This document shows positions 33,658 through 44,142 of a stretch of 64,000 nucleotides of DNA, piece by piece. Position numbers and translations under genes: made by a program. Position 1 is the first letter of the stretch. The number at the start of each line of letters is the position of its first letter. Origin of the DNA: Streptomyces xanthophaeus (GTDB taxonomy: Bacteria > Actinomycetota > Actinomycetes > Streptomycetales > Streptomycetaceae); assembly GCF_030440515.1 (NCBI RefSeq), contig NZ_CP076543.1, positions 1,240,001-1,304,000 on the forward strand. The letters are read 5' to 3'. The notes under the pieces are model-generated. The model did no database searches. It had not been told where the DNA came from and saw only the letters and a program-made list of their open reading frames with translations.

Positions 33658-34944
33658 ATGCCCACCCTTCGACCCTCACCGACGGCGCGCGCGAGACGCG
33701 GGGCCCGATGGCCGGCGCTCATGGCCGGGATCGGCGCGCTCGGCCTGCTGGGCGCGTTCACCGTGGCCAACTCCGAGGCGGCCGTGCCCGGTTCCACCTC
33801 CGTCTCCGTGGCGGCCGCGGCCGCCGCGCTGCCGGCGTACGACCACGTGGTGGTCGTCGTGTACGAGAACAAGCAGTACGGGGAGATCATCGGCAGCGCG
33901 AACGCCCCGTACGTCAACCAGCTGGCGAACGGCGGCGCGAGCCTGACCGGGATGAAGGCGCTGACCCACCCGAGCCAGCCGAACTACTTCAACCTCTTCT
34001 CCGGCGCCACGCAGGGCATCACGGGCGACGGCTGCTACACCCCGCAGTCGATGACGGCGGCGAACCTCGGCCAGGAGCTGATCGCGGCCGGCAAGACCTT
34101 CGCGACGTACAACGAGGACCTGCCGAGCGAGGGTTCCACGGCCTGCACGAACGGCCAGTACGCGCAGAAGCACAACCCGTGGTTCGCCTTCAAGAACGTG
34201 CCGCTGAACACGGGCAAGACCTGGGCGCAGTTCCCGCAGAACAACTTCGCGGCGCTGCCGAGCCTGTCATTCGTGGTCCCCAACCAGTGCAACGACATGC
34301 ACTCGTGCTCGGTCGGCACGGGAGACACCTGGACCAGGAACAACATCGACGCCTACGCGCAGTGGGCGAAGGCCAACAACAGCCTCCTGGTCCTGACCTG
34401 GGACGAGGACAACTATCTGGGCTCGAACCAGATCGCCACCGTCTTCTACGGCGCGAAGGTCAAGACGGGCAAGTACGCCACGGCCTTCAACCACCACCAT
34501 CTGCTGCGGACCTTCGAGGACCTGTTCGGCACGGCGACGCACGCGGGCAACGCGGCCAACGTCCAGCCGATCACCGAGGTGTTCGACACCTCCACGGACC
34601 CGACACCCACCCCCACCCCCACGCCGACTCCGACGCCGACGCCGACTCCCACTCCGACTCCGACGCCCACACCGACCTCGGGCGGCCTGCAACTGGCCGA
34701 CCCCGGCCCCCAGACCTGCAAGTTCAACCAGTCCTGCACCATCCAGCTCAGCGCCACCGGCGGCAGACCTCCGGTCCGGTACGCGGCCACCGGCCTGCCC
34801 TGGGGCCTGACCGTCGATGCCGGCTCCGGCCGGATCAGCGGCAAACCGTGGGGCAGCGGCACGGTCCAGATCACCGCGACCGCCACCGACTCCACGGGCA
34901 CCACCGTCACCGCCGCGTTCCCGCTCACCGTCAACTGGTTCTAG
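33658..34944 (+). CDS. Secreted phosphoesterase/acid phosphatase (PF04185-like) with (Thr-Pro)n linker and Ig-like domain
   Basis: 428 residues; ATG at 33658 follows GAGGAGGAG (33642-33650) by 7 bases. An ATG at 33598 overlapping the previous stop is a weaker alternative. Signal peptide (LMAGIGALGLLGAFTVANSEA), then a phosphoesterase core: H-V-V-V-V-V-Y-E-N-K, the S-Q-P-N-Y motif, T-W-D-E-D-N and F-N-H-H-H-L-L. A Thr-Pro linker and an 87-residue C-terminal domain ending V-N-W-F follow; this domain is a homologue of the one in the propeller protein. It probably cleaves phosphomonoesters or phospholipid heads outside the cell. It follows the lipid operon by 56 bases and may be read from it. Confidence 0.9.
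   Translation: MPTLRPSPTARARRGARWPALMAGIGALGLLGAFTVANSEAAVPGSTSVSVAAAAAALPAYDHVVVVVYENKQYGEIIGSANAPYVNQLANGGASLTGMKALTHPSQPNYFNLFSGATQGITGDGCYTPQSMTAANLGQELIAAGKTFATYNEDLPSEGSTACTNGQYAQKHNPWFAFKNVPLNTGKTWAQFPQNNFAALPSLSFVVPNQCNDMHSCSVGTGDTWTRNNIDAYAQWAKANNSLLVLTWDEDNYLGSNQIATVFYGAKVKTGKYATAFNHHHLLRTFEDLFGTATHAGNAANVQPITEVFDTSTDPTPTPTPTPTPTPTPTPTPTPTPTPTSGGLQLADPGPQTCKFNQSCTIQLSATGGRPPVRYAATGLPWGLTVDAGSGRISGKPWGSGTVQITATATDSTGTTVTAAFPLTVNWF
34602..34677 (+). repeat. Thr-Pro hexanucleotide repeat tract
   Basis: A degenerate ACNCCG/ACCCCC hexamer array encodes about a dozen Thr-Pro pairs in the phosphoesterase linker. It is the inverted counterpart of the tract at 14286-14357. Confidence 0.88.
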
Positions 34945-34962
34945 CCCGCTCCGGAGGCATCC

Positions 34963-36225
34963 GTGTACCTGTCGACCAGCCGGGCCTCGGACATCGCCGG
35001 GGACACCCCGGCCCCGAAGGGCCCCCTGCGGGCCGTCCCCGGCACGGTGTTCGCGCTCGGGCTGGTCAGCCTGGTCACGGACGTCTCCGCGGAAATGGTC
35101 ACCGCCGTCCTGCCGTTGTACCTGATGGCCGGACTCGGCATGTCCCCGCTCGCGTTCGGCGCCCTGGACGGTCTGCACCAGGGCGCCACCGCGGTGCTCC
35201 GCCTCGCGGGCGGGCGGATCGCCGACCGCACCCGGCGCCACAAGCTCGTCGCGGGCACCGGCTACGCGCTCTCCGCCGCCTGCAAGGCGGCCCTGCTCGC
35301 CGTCGCCACCCCCTGGTCGGTGGCGGCGGTGCTCGCCGCCGACCGGACCGGCAAGGGCCTGCGCACCGCCCCGCGCGATGCGCTGATCTCGCTGTCCGTT
35401 CCGCCCGGGGAGCAGGGCCGTGCCTTCGGGGTGCACCGCGCGCTGGACACGGCGGGCGCCCTGCTGGGGCCGCTGGCCGCGTTCGGGGTGCTGTGGGTGG
35501 CGGTGGACGGGTACGAGGCCGTGTTCACCGTGAGCTGCTGCGTCGCCGTCCTGGGCGTGGTGCTGCTCGCGCTCTTCGTCCGGGAGGCCCCGGAGCGGAC
35601 TCCAGCGCCGGCCCGGGCCCGTCCTGCCCTGCCCCCGGTACGCACCCTGCTGCGCCTGCCCGGCCTGCGGGGGCTCTGCCTGACCGCCGTCGTGCTCGGC
35701 CTGTTCACCGTCGGCGACGCCTTCCTCTACCTGCTGCTCCAGCGCCGGCTCGACCTGTCGGCCGCGTACTTCCCGCTGCTGCCCGTCGGCACGGCGGCCG
35801 TCTTCCTGATGGCCGCGCTGCCCGTGGGCCGGCTCGCCGACCGGCTGGGCCGGCGCCGGGTCTTCCTCGGCGGGCACGTGCTGCTGCTCGGCGCCTGCCT
35901 GCTGCTCCTGGCCCCGCTGCCGGCCGGGGCGCTGCTGGCCGCCGGTGTGCTCGCGCCGCTGGGCCTGTTCTACGCGGCCACCGACGGGGTGCTGATGGCG
36001 GCCGCCGGGCCGCTGTTGCCCGCGGAGCTGCGCACGACCGGGCTCGCGGTGCTCCAGACGGCCCAGGCGCTGGCCCGGTTCGCGGGTTCCCTGCTCTTCG
36101 GCTCGGCCTGGACCCTGTGGGGGCCGGGCCCGGCACTTGTTCTGGCGGCGGCCGGGCTGTTGCTGTCGCTGGCGGCGGTCGCCGTCGTAGGGTCGGGGCA
36201 TGCCGGAAACACAGCGGACTCTTGA
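34963..36225 (+). CDS. MFS transporter
   Basis: 420 residues, 12 predicted membrane segments, GTG start after CCGGAGG. It carries the MFS loop 2-3 motif in altered form (G-R-I-A-D-R-T-R-R) and the subgroup hallmark D-R-T-G-K-G-L-R-T-A-P-R-D-A. A second A-D-R-L-G-R-R-R follows in the C-terminal half. The start codon is 18 bases after the phosphoesterase stop, and its end overlaps the SDR gene by 26 bases, so the three may share a transcript. Substrate unknown; import of a phosphoesterase product or drug export are both possible. Confidence 0.87.
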   Translation: MYLSTSRASDIAGDTPAPKGPLRAVPGTVFALGLVSLVTDVSAEMVTAVLPLYLMAGLGMSPLAFGALDGLHQGATAVLRLAGGRIADRTRRHKLVAGTGYALSAACKAALLAVATPWSVAAVLAADRTGKGLRTAPRDALISLSVPPGEQGRAFGVHRALDTAGALLGPLAAFGVLWVAVDGYEAVFTVSCCVAVLGVVLLALFVREAPERTPAPARARPALPPVRTLLRLPGLRGLCLTAVVLGLFTVGDAFLYLLLQRRLDLSAAYFPLLPVGTAAVFLMAALPVGRLADRLGRRRVFLGGHVLLLGACLLLLAPLPAGALLAAGVLAPLGLFYAATDGVLMAAAGPLLPAELRTTGLAVLQTAQALARFAGSLLFGSAWTLWGPGPALVLAAAGLLLSLAAVAVVGSGHAGNTADS

Positions 36226-37123
36226 GGGCAGGGTGGCCCTGGTGGCCGGGGCGACGCGCGGCGCGGGCCGGGGCATCGCCGTCCAGCTGGGCGCGCAGGG
36301 TGCGACCGTGTACGTGTCGGGGCGCAGCACCCGGGGCAGGCGGTCGGAGTACGACCGGCCCGAGACGATCGAGGAGACGGCCGAGCTGGTCACCGCGGCG
36401 GGCGGGCGGGGCATCCCCGTGGTCGCCGACCATCTGGTGCCGGCGGAGGTCGAGGCCCTGGTCGGTCGGATCGACGCGGAGCAGGGCCGCCTGGATGTCC
36501 TGGTCAACGACATCTGGGGCGGGGAGCTGCTCTTCGAGTGGGACAGCACGGTCTGGGAGCACGACCTGGACAAGGGGCTGCGGCTGATGCGGCTGGCCGT
36601 GGAGACCCATGCGGTCACCAGCCATTTCGCGGTGCCGTTGCTGCTGCGCGAGCCGGGCGGTCTGGTGGTGGAGATGACGGACGGAACCGCCGAGTACAAC
36701 GCGAGCCGCTACCGGGTGTCCTTCTTCTACGACATCGCCAAGTCCTCGGTGCTGCGGATGGCGTTCGCGCTGGGGCACGAGCTGGGGCCGCGGGGGGCGA
36801 CGGCGGTGGCGCTGACGCCGGGCTGGCTGCGCTCGGAGATGATGCTCGACACGTTCGGGGTGACGGAGGCGAACTGGCGGGACGCGCTGGACAAGGTCCC
36901 GCACTTCGGGATCTCCGAGACCCCGTCGTACGTGGGCCGGGCGGTCGCGGCCCTCGCCGCGGACCCGGAGGTGGCCCGCTGGAACGGCCGGTCCCTCTCC
37001 AGCGGGCAGCTGGCCCGGGAGTACGGTTTCACCGACCTCGACGGGAGCCGCCCGGACGCCTGGCGCTACATGGTCGAGGTCCAGGACCCGGACCGCCCCG
37101 CGGACACCACGGGCTACCGCTGA
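36200..37123 (+). CDS. Short-chain dehydrogenase/reductase
   Basis: 307 residues with a Rossmann N-terminus: A-G-A-T-R-G-A-G-R-G-I-A (cofactor loop, residues 16-27) and S-G-R-S-T-R, a basic pair suggesting NADP. The N-x-G position is occupied by V-N-D-I-W-G-G, and the catalytic Y-D-I-A-K lies near residue 180. The extra ~50 residues at the C-terminus and the N-D-I-W variant match the SDR subgroup that often carries this longer tail. Cytoplasmic; substrate unknown. Its last 10 bases overlap the converging ATP-grasp gene. Confidence 0.88.
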   Translation: MPETQRTLEGRVALVAGATRGAGRGIAVQLGAQGATVYVSGRSTRGRRSEYDRPETIEETAELVTAAGGRGIPVVADHLVPAEVEALVGRIDAEQGRLDVLVNDIWGGELLFEWDSTVWEHDLDKGLRLMRLAVETHAVTSHFAVPLLLREPGGLVVEMTDGTAEYNASRYRVSFFYDIAKSSVLRMAFALGHELGPRGATAVALTPGWLRSEMMLDTFGVTEANWRDALDKVPHFGISETPSYVGRAVAALAADPEVARWNGRSLSSGQLAREYGFTDLDGSRPDAWRYMVEVQDPDRPADTTGYR

Positions 37124-37905
37124 GCGGTCCGGGCGAACGGCAGGTCCGCCGGGGCGGTTTCGGCCGTGGGCCCGGCGGCCCGCAGCACGACGTCCAGCAC
37201 CCGCTCCGGGTCGCAGGCGTACCCTCCGCTGGACCAGGCCGGGTTGGCCTCGATGACCGCCCATCCGCCGCCGTCCGGCAGGCCGACGTCCACCACCGCG
37301 GCCGACGGCAGTGAGCCGTCGGCCGCCGCGAGCAGTTCGGCGGCGAAGGCGCGGACCTCCGCCGCGTACGGGTCCAGGGCGAGCGGCGCCGGGTCGAGCC
37401 TGGGCCCCACCGCGTAACGGCTGCCGTCGTGCACGGCTCCGTCCAGGACGAAGAGCCGGTACTCGCGGTCGAACCGGAGGATGTCGCTGACCAGCACCGG
37501 AAGGTCGTCGTCGAAGGCGTCCGGGCCGGGCAGCCGCGAGCCGTCCGGGTAGATCCGGGCCGGGAAGAACTTGTCGGTCGGCGGTTTGACGAAGGCCGGC
37601 CGGCGCAGTCGCCGGGCCTCGGCCAGGGTGACCGCCTCGACCCGGCGCCCGGTCAGCGCGAGCGGCAGCCGCGCGAGCCAGTCGGCGGGCGGTTCCAGCG
37701 CGGTGACGTCCAGTTCGCGGGCCACCTTGTCGGCCAGCAGCGGCCCGCCGTAGAGGTGGGTGCGCCCGGCGCCCTGTGCGCCGTCGGGCGGGCTCCAGCC
37801 CTCCGCCGTCACCGCACGCAGCCCGCGCCCCGTGGCCGCCTCGGCGAGGCGGAGCCGCGTGTCGGAGGCGCGGGGGGCGAGGAGCAGAACACGATCACCG
37901 GTCAT
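37114..37905 (-). CDS. ATP-grasp domain protein
   Basis: 263 residues. It has an N-terminal preATP-grasp-like region, then A-F-V-K-P-P-T-D-K-F-F-P (ATP-binding Lys loop), E-Y-R-L-F-V, and the metal-binding end V-I-E-A-N-P-A-W-S-S-G. The length and the lone ATP-grasp unit match the DUF4343/STM4014-type small ligases that form amide bonds on peptides or small molecules. No partner substrate gene is evident. It lies 40 bases downstream of the TetR gene on the same strand, so regulator and ligase probably form one transcript. Confidence 0.8.
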   Translation of the reverse strand: MTGDRVLLLAPRASDTRLRLAEAATGRGLRAVTAEGWSPPDGAQGAGRTHLYGGPLLADKVARELDVTALEPPADWLARLPLALTGRRVEAVTLAEARRLRRPAFVKPPTDKFFPARIYPDGSRLPGPDAFDDDLPVLVSDILRFDREYRLFVLDGAVHDGSRYAVGPRLDPAPLALDPYAAEVRAFAAELLAAADGSLPSAAVVDVGLPDGGGWAVIEANPAWSSGGYACDPERVLDVVLRAAGPTAETAPADLPFARTAQR

Positions 37906-37945
37906 GCGGCCATGATGCCCCGGCCCGCGCGGGCGGCCCGGCCGA

Positions 37946-38707
37946 TTACCGCGCCGGGCGGGAGTCGATCAGGTGGGCCAGGCCGTCCAGGACGCACCGG
38001 AGACCGAAGGACCAGAGCGCCTGCGGATGGTAGCCGCCGACCGCGCTGCCGACGCGGCCGGCGAGCGGGTAGCGCTCGGGGTCCAGGACCCGATCCAGCA
38101 GCGGGGCCGTGACGGCCCACCACTCGTCCTGGCTCTGGCGGCTGTTGTGCGCGGCGTCGTCGGCGGCTGCCAGGGCGTTCGCGTGGACGAAGCCGAGGAG
38201 GTGCGTCAGGGCCGCGTCCATCTCGGTGTCGGTGAGGCCGATGCCCTCGAAGGCGGCCAGTTCGTACTCGTACTTCCCGATCACCCCCGGGCCCAGCGGC
38301 GGGCGGGTGACGGGCAGATCCGCGATCCAGGGGTGCCGGGTGAGCAGGTCCCGGTTGCCCTCGGCCACGCGGGTGACCCTGGTGCGCCAGGGCTCCCCCG
38401 CGTCCGGTGCCGGGCGTTCCATGCGCCCGTACGCCTCGTCCAGCATGAGGTCGAGGAGTTCGGCCTTGCCGGGGACGTACGTGTAGAGGGTCATCGGGGT
38501 CACGCCCAGGCGCTCGGCCAGGGCGCGCATGGTGAGTGCGGCCAGTCCGGCCCCGTCGGCGAGTTCGGTCGCGGCGCGGACCACGGCGTCGACGGTGAGG
38601 CCCTGCCGCGGGCCGCGCCGGCCGGGCCGGGCCGGCGCTCCGGTCCCGCGCCACAGCAGCTCCAGCGTGCGGGCGGGGTCGCCCGCCCCACTGCGGTCCT
38701 TCGCCAT
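37946..38707 (-). CDS. TetR-family regulator (TetR_C group), divergent from the UvrA-like gene
   Basis: 253 residues; GGAGGG just upstream of the ATG at 38707. The helix-turn-helix is at about residues 38-85 (M-R-A-L-A-E-R-L-G-V-T, L-Y-T-Y-V-P-G-K). The C-terminal half resembles the tetracycline-repressor class often encoded next to resistance genes. The divergent arrangement with the UvrA-like drug-resistance protein suggests it represses that gene until a drug or self-made compound is bound. The AT-rich shared spacer (38728-38775) is the likely operator region. Confidence 0.9.
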   Translation of the reverse strand: MAKDRSGAGDPARTLELLWRGTGAPARPGRRGPRQGLTVDAVVRAATELADGAGLAALTMRALAERLGVTPMTLYTYVPGKAELLDLMLDEAYGRMERPAPDAGEPWRTRVTRVAEGNRDLLTRHPWIADLPVTRPPLGPGVIGKYEYELAAFEGIGLTDTEMDAALTHLLGFVHANALAAADDAAHNSRQSQDEWWAVTAPLLDRVLDPERYPLAGRVGSAVGGYHPQALWSFGLRCVLDGLAHLIDSRPAR

Positions 38708-38727
38708 GTCCGGCCCTCCGAGCGCAT

Positions 38728-38775
38728 GCCATTAATTCACTACACCGTACAGAATACAGCGTATAAAGTAAGCTC
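38728..38775. promoter_or_regulatory. AT-rich divergent promoter/operator region
   Basis: This is one of the most AT-rich stretches of the window. It has two similar half-sites TACACCGTA (38741-38749) and TACAGCGTA (38755-38763), 14 bases apart. Overall the 25 bases 38741-38765 form only an imperfect palindrome. TATAAA (38762-38767) could be part of a -10 box toward the UvrA-like gene. It is placed where a TetR repressor would block both promoters. Confidence 0.5.
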
Positions 38776-38815
38776 GAAACGCCGCCAGCGCGCCACCGCA
38801 ACCGCGAGGAGTTCC

Positions 38816-41077
<2,262 letters not shown>

Positions 41078-41088
41078 CACGGCGCCGG

Positions 41089-41115
41089 ACGCCGTACGCC
41101 GGCTGCGTACGGCGT
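41089..41115. promoter_or_regulatory. 11-bp perfect inverted repeat before the second TetR gene
   Basis: Arms ACGCCGTACGC (41089-41099) and GCGTACGGCGT (41105-41115), with a 5-base loop. It starts 12 bases after the UvrA-like stop codon and ends 25 bases before the TetR start codon. It can be read as a terminator of the first gene or as the autoregulatory operator of the second; the GTAC cores favour an operator. Confidence 0.6.
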
Positions 41116-41140
41116 TCGCACGGTCGGCTAGGCTGGCGGC

Positions 41141-41782
41141 ATGTCAGCAGACGAGCGGACGCGCCCGCGCCGCAAGGAGCAGCAGCCCGCGCTCAGCCGG
41201 GCCCTGATCGTCGCGGCGGCCGTCCGGCTGCTCGACGCCGAGGGCATCGACGCGCTGAGCATGCGCAGGCTCGGCACCGGGATGGGCGCCGCCGCCACCT
41301 CCCTGTACCGGCACGTGACGGGCAAGGACGAGCTGATCGAGCTGGTCGTGGACGAGGTGTACGGCGAGCTGGAGGTGCCCGGCGCGGCGAGCCCCGGCGA
41401 GTGGCGCGATGCCGTCGCGCGCGGCGGCCACGGCCTGCGCGCGATGGCCCTGCGCCACCCCTGGGTGGCCTCGGTGCTCGGCCGGGTGGGGCCGGCGCAC
41501 CTCGGCCCGAACCTGATGCGCGCGGGAGAACGGATGCTGGCGCTCTTCCGGACGGCCGGCTTCCCGGCGGACGAGGCGGACCGGGCCATGAAGGCGGTCA
41601 TCTCCTACGTGGTCGGCGCCACGACCGGCGAGGCCGCCCACCTCTCGCGGCTCGCCCGCAGCGGGCGCAGCGAGCAGGAGTGTGCGGAGGGCCGGGACCC
41701 GCGGAAGCTGCGCGAGGAGAACTTCGACTACGGACTCCAGCGGGTCCTGGACGGCCTGGAGATGCGGCTCAGCCGCGTCTGA
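41141..41782 (+). CDS. TetR-family regulator
   Basis: 213 residues. The helix-turn-helix is at about 18-65 (M-R-R-L-G-T-G-M-G-A-A-A-T-S-L-Y-R-H-V) and the C-terminal domain is of TetR_C type. It lies 63 bases after the UvrA-like gene on the same strand. It has its own inverted repeat upstream and overlaps the converging hydratase-like gene by 14 bases. It is the second TetR flanking the UvrA-like gene; whether it acts on that gene or on something distant is unknown. Confidence 0.9.
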   Translation: MSADERTRPRRKEQQPALSRALIVAAAVRLLDAEGIDALSMRRLGTGMGAAATSLYRHVTGKDELIELVVDEVYGELEVPGAASPGEWRDAVARGGHGLRAMALRHPWVASVLGRVGPAHLGPNLMRAGERMLALFRTAGFPADEADRAMKAVISYVVGATTGEAAHLSRLARSGRSEQECAEGRDPRKLREENFDYGLQRVLDGLEMRLSRV

Positions 41783-42857
41783 GGTCTTCCGGCGGCGGCA
41801 GGCACAGTTCGCGGTCCTCCCCGAGCGGGGCGAAGAAGCGCTCCACGTCCGCCTCGGTCACCTCGGCCAGGGTCGCAGGGGACCAGCGCGGGGCGCGGTC
41901 CTTGTCGACGACCTGCGCCCGGATGCCCTCGACGAGGTCGGGCGCGGTCAGCCCGTTGCAGGAGACCCGGAACTCCTGGGCCAGCACCCGCTCCAGCGGG
42001 CCGAGCTCCGCGGCCCTGCGCAGCGCGGCGAGGGTGACCTTGAGGGCGGTCGGGGACTTGGCCAGGATCGTCTCGGCGGCCTCCTTGGCGGCGGGCTCCC
42101 CCTGGCCGAGCAGCCGCTCCACGATCTCCTCGACCGTGTCGGCCGCGTAGCAGTGGTCGATCCAGCCGCGCCGGTCGGCGAGTTCCCCGGGCCCCGGGGT
42201 GCTGGCGTACCGCGGCAGCACCTCGGGGGCGGGTGCGCCGGCGAGGGCGGCGGTCAGCTCCGGGAGCCGCTCGGCCGGTACGAAGTGGTCGGCGAGCCCG
42301 CACAGCAGCGCGTCGGCGGCGCCGACCGCGGTGCCGGTGAGGGCGAGGTGGGTGCCGAGGTGGCCGGGCGCGCGGCCGAGCAGGTAGGTGCCGCCGACGT
42401 CGGGGACGAAGCCGATGCCGGTCTCGGGCATGGCGACGCGGGAGCGTTCGGTGACGATCCGGACCGAGCCGTGGGCGGAGACGCCGACGCCGCCGCCCAT
42501 GGTGATGCCGTCCATGAGGGCGACGTACGGCTTGGGGTAGCGGGCGATGCGGGCGTTGAGCCGGTACTCGTCGCGCCAGAAGCCGGCGGAGGCGGTGTTC
42601 CCGGCCTTGGCGTCGTCGTGGATGGCGCGGATGTCCCCGCCGGCGCACAGGCCGCGCTCACCGGCGCCGCGGATCAGCACCTGCTGGACGGCGGGGTCGG
42701 CCGCCCATGCGGCGAGGGTTTCGTCGATGCGGATCACCATGGGGTGGGTGAGGGCGTTGAGGGCCCTGGGGCGGTTGAGGGTGACCACCCCGGTCCTGCC
42801 GTCGGTGTGGAACAGCACGGTGTCCGCGTCTTCCGGCTGCACGTCTTCGGTCTTCAC
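41769..42857 (-). CDS. 3-hydroxyisobutyryl-CoA hydrolase-like (crotonase superfamily)
   Basis: 362 residues from a GTG at 42857. The crotonase fold shows oxyanion segments A-G-G-D-I-R-A-I and M-D-G-I-T-M-G-G-G-V-G. The catalytic region M-P-E-T-G-I-G-F-V-P-D-V-G-G-T, followed by the long C-terminal half with E-F-R-V-S, is characteristic of HIBCH rather than simple enoyl-CoA hydratases. HIBCH acts in valine breakdown, releasing CoA from 3-hydroxyisobutyryl-CoA. No other valine-pathway gene is adjacent. No strong ribosome site was seen, so the start is moderately sure. Confidence 0.88.
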   Translation of the reverse strand: MKTEDVQPEDADTVLFHTDGRTGVVTLNRPRALNALTHPMVIRIDETLAAWAADPAVQQVLIRGAGERGLCAGGDIRAIHDDAKAGNTASAGFWRDEYRLNARIARYPKPYVALMDGITMGGGVGVSAHGSVRIVTERSRVAMPETGIGFVPDVGGTYLLGRAPGHLGTHLALTGTAVGAADALLCGLADHFVPAERLPELTAALAGAPAPEVLPRYASTPGPGELADRRGWIDHCYAADTVEEIVERLLGQGEPAAKEAAETILAKSPTALKVTLAALRRAAELGPLERVLAQEFRVSCNGLTAPDLVEGIRAQVVDKDRAPRWSPATLAEVTEADVERFFAPLGEDRELCLPPPEDLRRG

Positions 42858-42927
42858 ACCGGCCAGTATCACCGCGGCCCGCGCCGCTCCCGCCGCCGGG
42901 CGCTCCCGGGGCGTACCGTGGGCTGTC

Positions 42928-43491
42928 ATGCGGAAGATCGTGCTGATGGCCGGGGTGTCGCTCGACGGGTACATCGAGGGGCCGGACCGGCAGATCGACT
43001 GGCACTGCGTCGACGAAGAGCTGCACCAGCACATGAACGACGTCCTCCGCCCGATGGGCGGTTTCCTCAGCGGACGCGTCACGCACGAGCTGATGGCGGA
43101 CTACTGGCCGACCGCCGACGCCGATCCCGCGAACGCCGGCACGGTGGCCGAGTTCGCCGAGATCTGGCGCTCCATGCCCAAGTACGTGTACTCGCGCACC
43201 CTGCGGTCGGCCGAGTGGAACACCACGGTCGTGCGGGACGTCGTGCCCGAGGAGGTCGCCGCGCTGAAGGCGGCCCCGGGCGGCGACCTGACGCTGAGCG
43301 GGGCGGATCTCGCCGCCTCCTTCCTGCGCCAGGACCTCGTGGACGCGTACCGGATCTACGTGCACCCGGTGCGGATCGGGCGCGGCACGCCGCTCTTCCC
43401 CACCCTCGACTACGCTCCGGCGGCCCTGCGGCACACGGACACCCACACCTTCGGCAACGGCGTCGTCCTGCTGCGCTACGAGCGCGCGTGA
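42928..43491 (+). CDS. RibD C-terminal/dihydrofolate-reductase-like protein
   Basis: 187 residues. M-R-K-I-V-L-M-A-G-V-S-L-D-G-Y-I-E-G-P opens a dihydrofolate-reductase-type nucleotide fold of the RibD-C family, with L-S-G-R-V-T-H-E-L-M, Y-V-Y-S-R-T-L and G-A-D-L-A-A-S-F. This family of stand-alone reductases is widespread in actinobacteria and usually of unknown substrate; it is not the essential folate enzyme. It is divergent from the hydrolase gene across 70 bases, and no operon partner is visible. Confidence 0.88.
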   Translation: MRKIVLMAGVSLDGYIEGPDRQIDWHCVDEELHQHMNDVLRPMGGFLSGRVTHELMADYWPTADADPANAGTVAEFAEIWRSMPKYVYSRTLRSAEWNTTVVRDVVPEEVAALKAAPGGDLTLSGADLAASFLRQDLVDAYRIYVHPVRIGRGTPLFPTLDYAPAALRHTDTHTFGNGVVLLRYERA

Positions 43492-43512
43492 CGTGCCGGG
43501 GTGCGTCCTGGC

Positions 43513-44073
43513 TCAGTCGCGGGGGCGGGCCCGGTGGGCCTGCCACGCGGCCAGGGCCTGTGCACGGGTCCCGTCCGGGTGCCGGGCGTGCCAGGCGCGC
43601 AGGAACCGGTTGAACTCGAACTGCGCGCCCACCTCCTGGGGTTCGGCCGCCCGTGCGCGGGTCGCGTACCAGTGGGCGACGGCGTCGGCGAGGGTGTGCC
43701 CCGCGTGCCCGGCGACGTAGTCGCGCATGAAGGCGTCGAAGTGGAAGCCGGGTCCGATCTCGCGGACGAAGTACGCGCGCAGCACCTGGCTGCAGCGCTG
43801 GCCCGGCGGGATCACGGTCGCGCCGGTGACGGGGGCGGCCAGCTGGCGCCCGGCGCGGCGGGGTGCGGGGGCCGCCGGGGCGGCGGGCGCGGGAAGTCCG
43901 TCGAGGGCGGCGGCGAGCCGCGCGGTGACGGCTGCCTTGCCGCCGCCGGCCGGAATCCCCATCTCCCGCGCGAGCGCGCTCAGTTCGGCCAGCGTCCAGT
44001 ACCAGCGCAGCAGCTCGGCCCCGGTCAGCGCGGCCGTCAGGGCGGGCCGGGTCTCCCCCGTATTCGTACTCAC
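43513..44073 (-). CDS. SAP-domain/DUF6434-type protein
   Basis: 186 residues. The N-terminal helices (L-T-A-A-L-T-G-A-E-L-L-R-W-Y-W, then G-G-G-K-A-A-V-T-A-R-L) resemble a SAP-like helix-extension-helix. A Pro/Ala linker leads to a C-terminal helical module (G-P-G-F-H-F-D-A-F-M-R, W-Y-A-T-R) like that in DUF6434 proteins. SAP folds often bind nucleic acid, but function here is unknown. It converges with the reductase gene with 21 bases between and is divergent from the isochorismatase-like gene. Confidence 0.72.
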   Translation of the reverse strand: MSTNTGETRPALTAALTGAELLRWYWTLAELSALAREMGIPAGGGKAAVTARLAAALDGLPAPAAPAAPAPRRAGRQLAAPVTGATVIPPGQRCSQVLRAYFVREIGPGFHFDAFMRDYVAGHAGHTLADAVAHWYATRARAAEPQEVGAQFEFNRFLRAWHARHPDGTRAQALAAWQAHRARPRD

Positions 44074-44142
44074 GTTCCCATTCTATGTGCGGTGCCGACC
44101 CTCCGGCCCGCACTCCCCCACCGTCTCCCGAGGAGAGAACCC

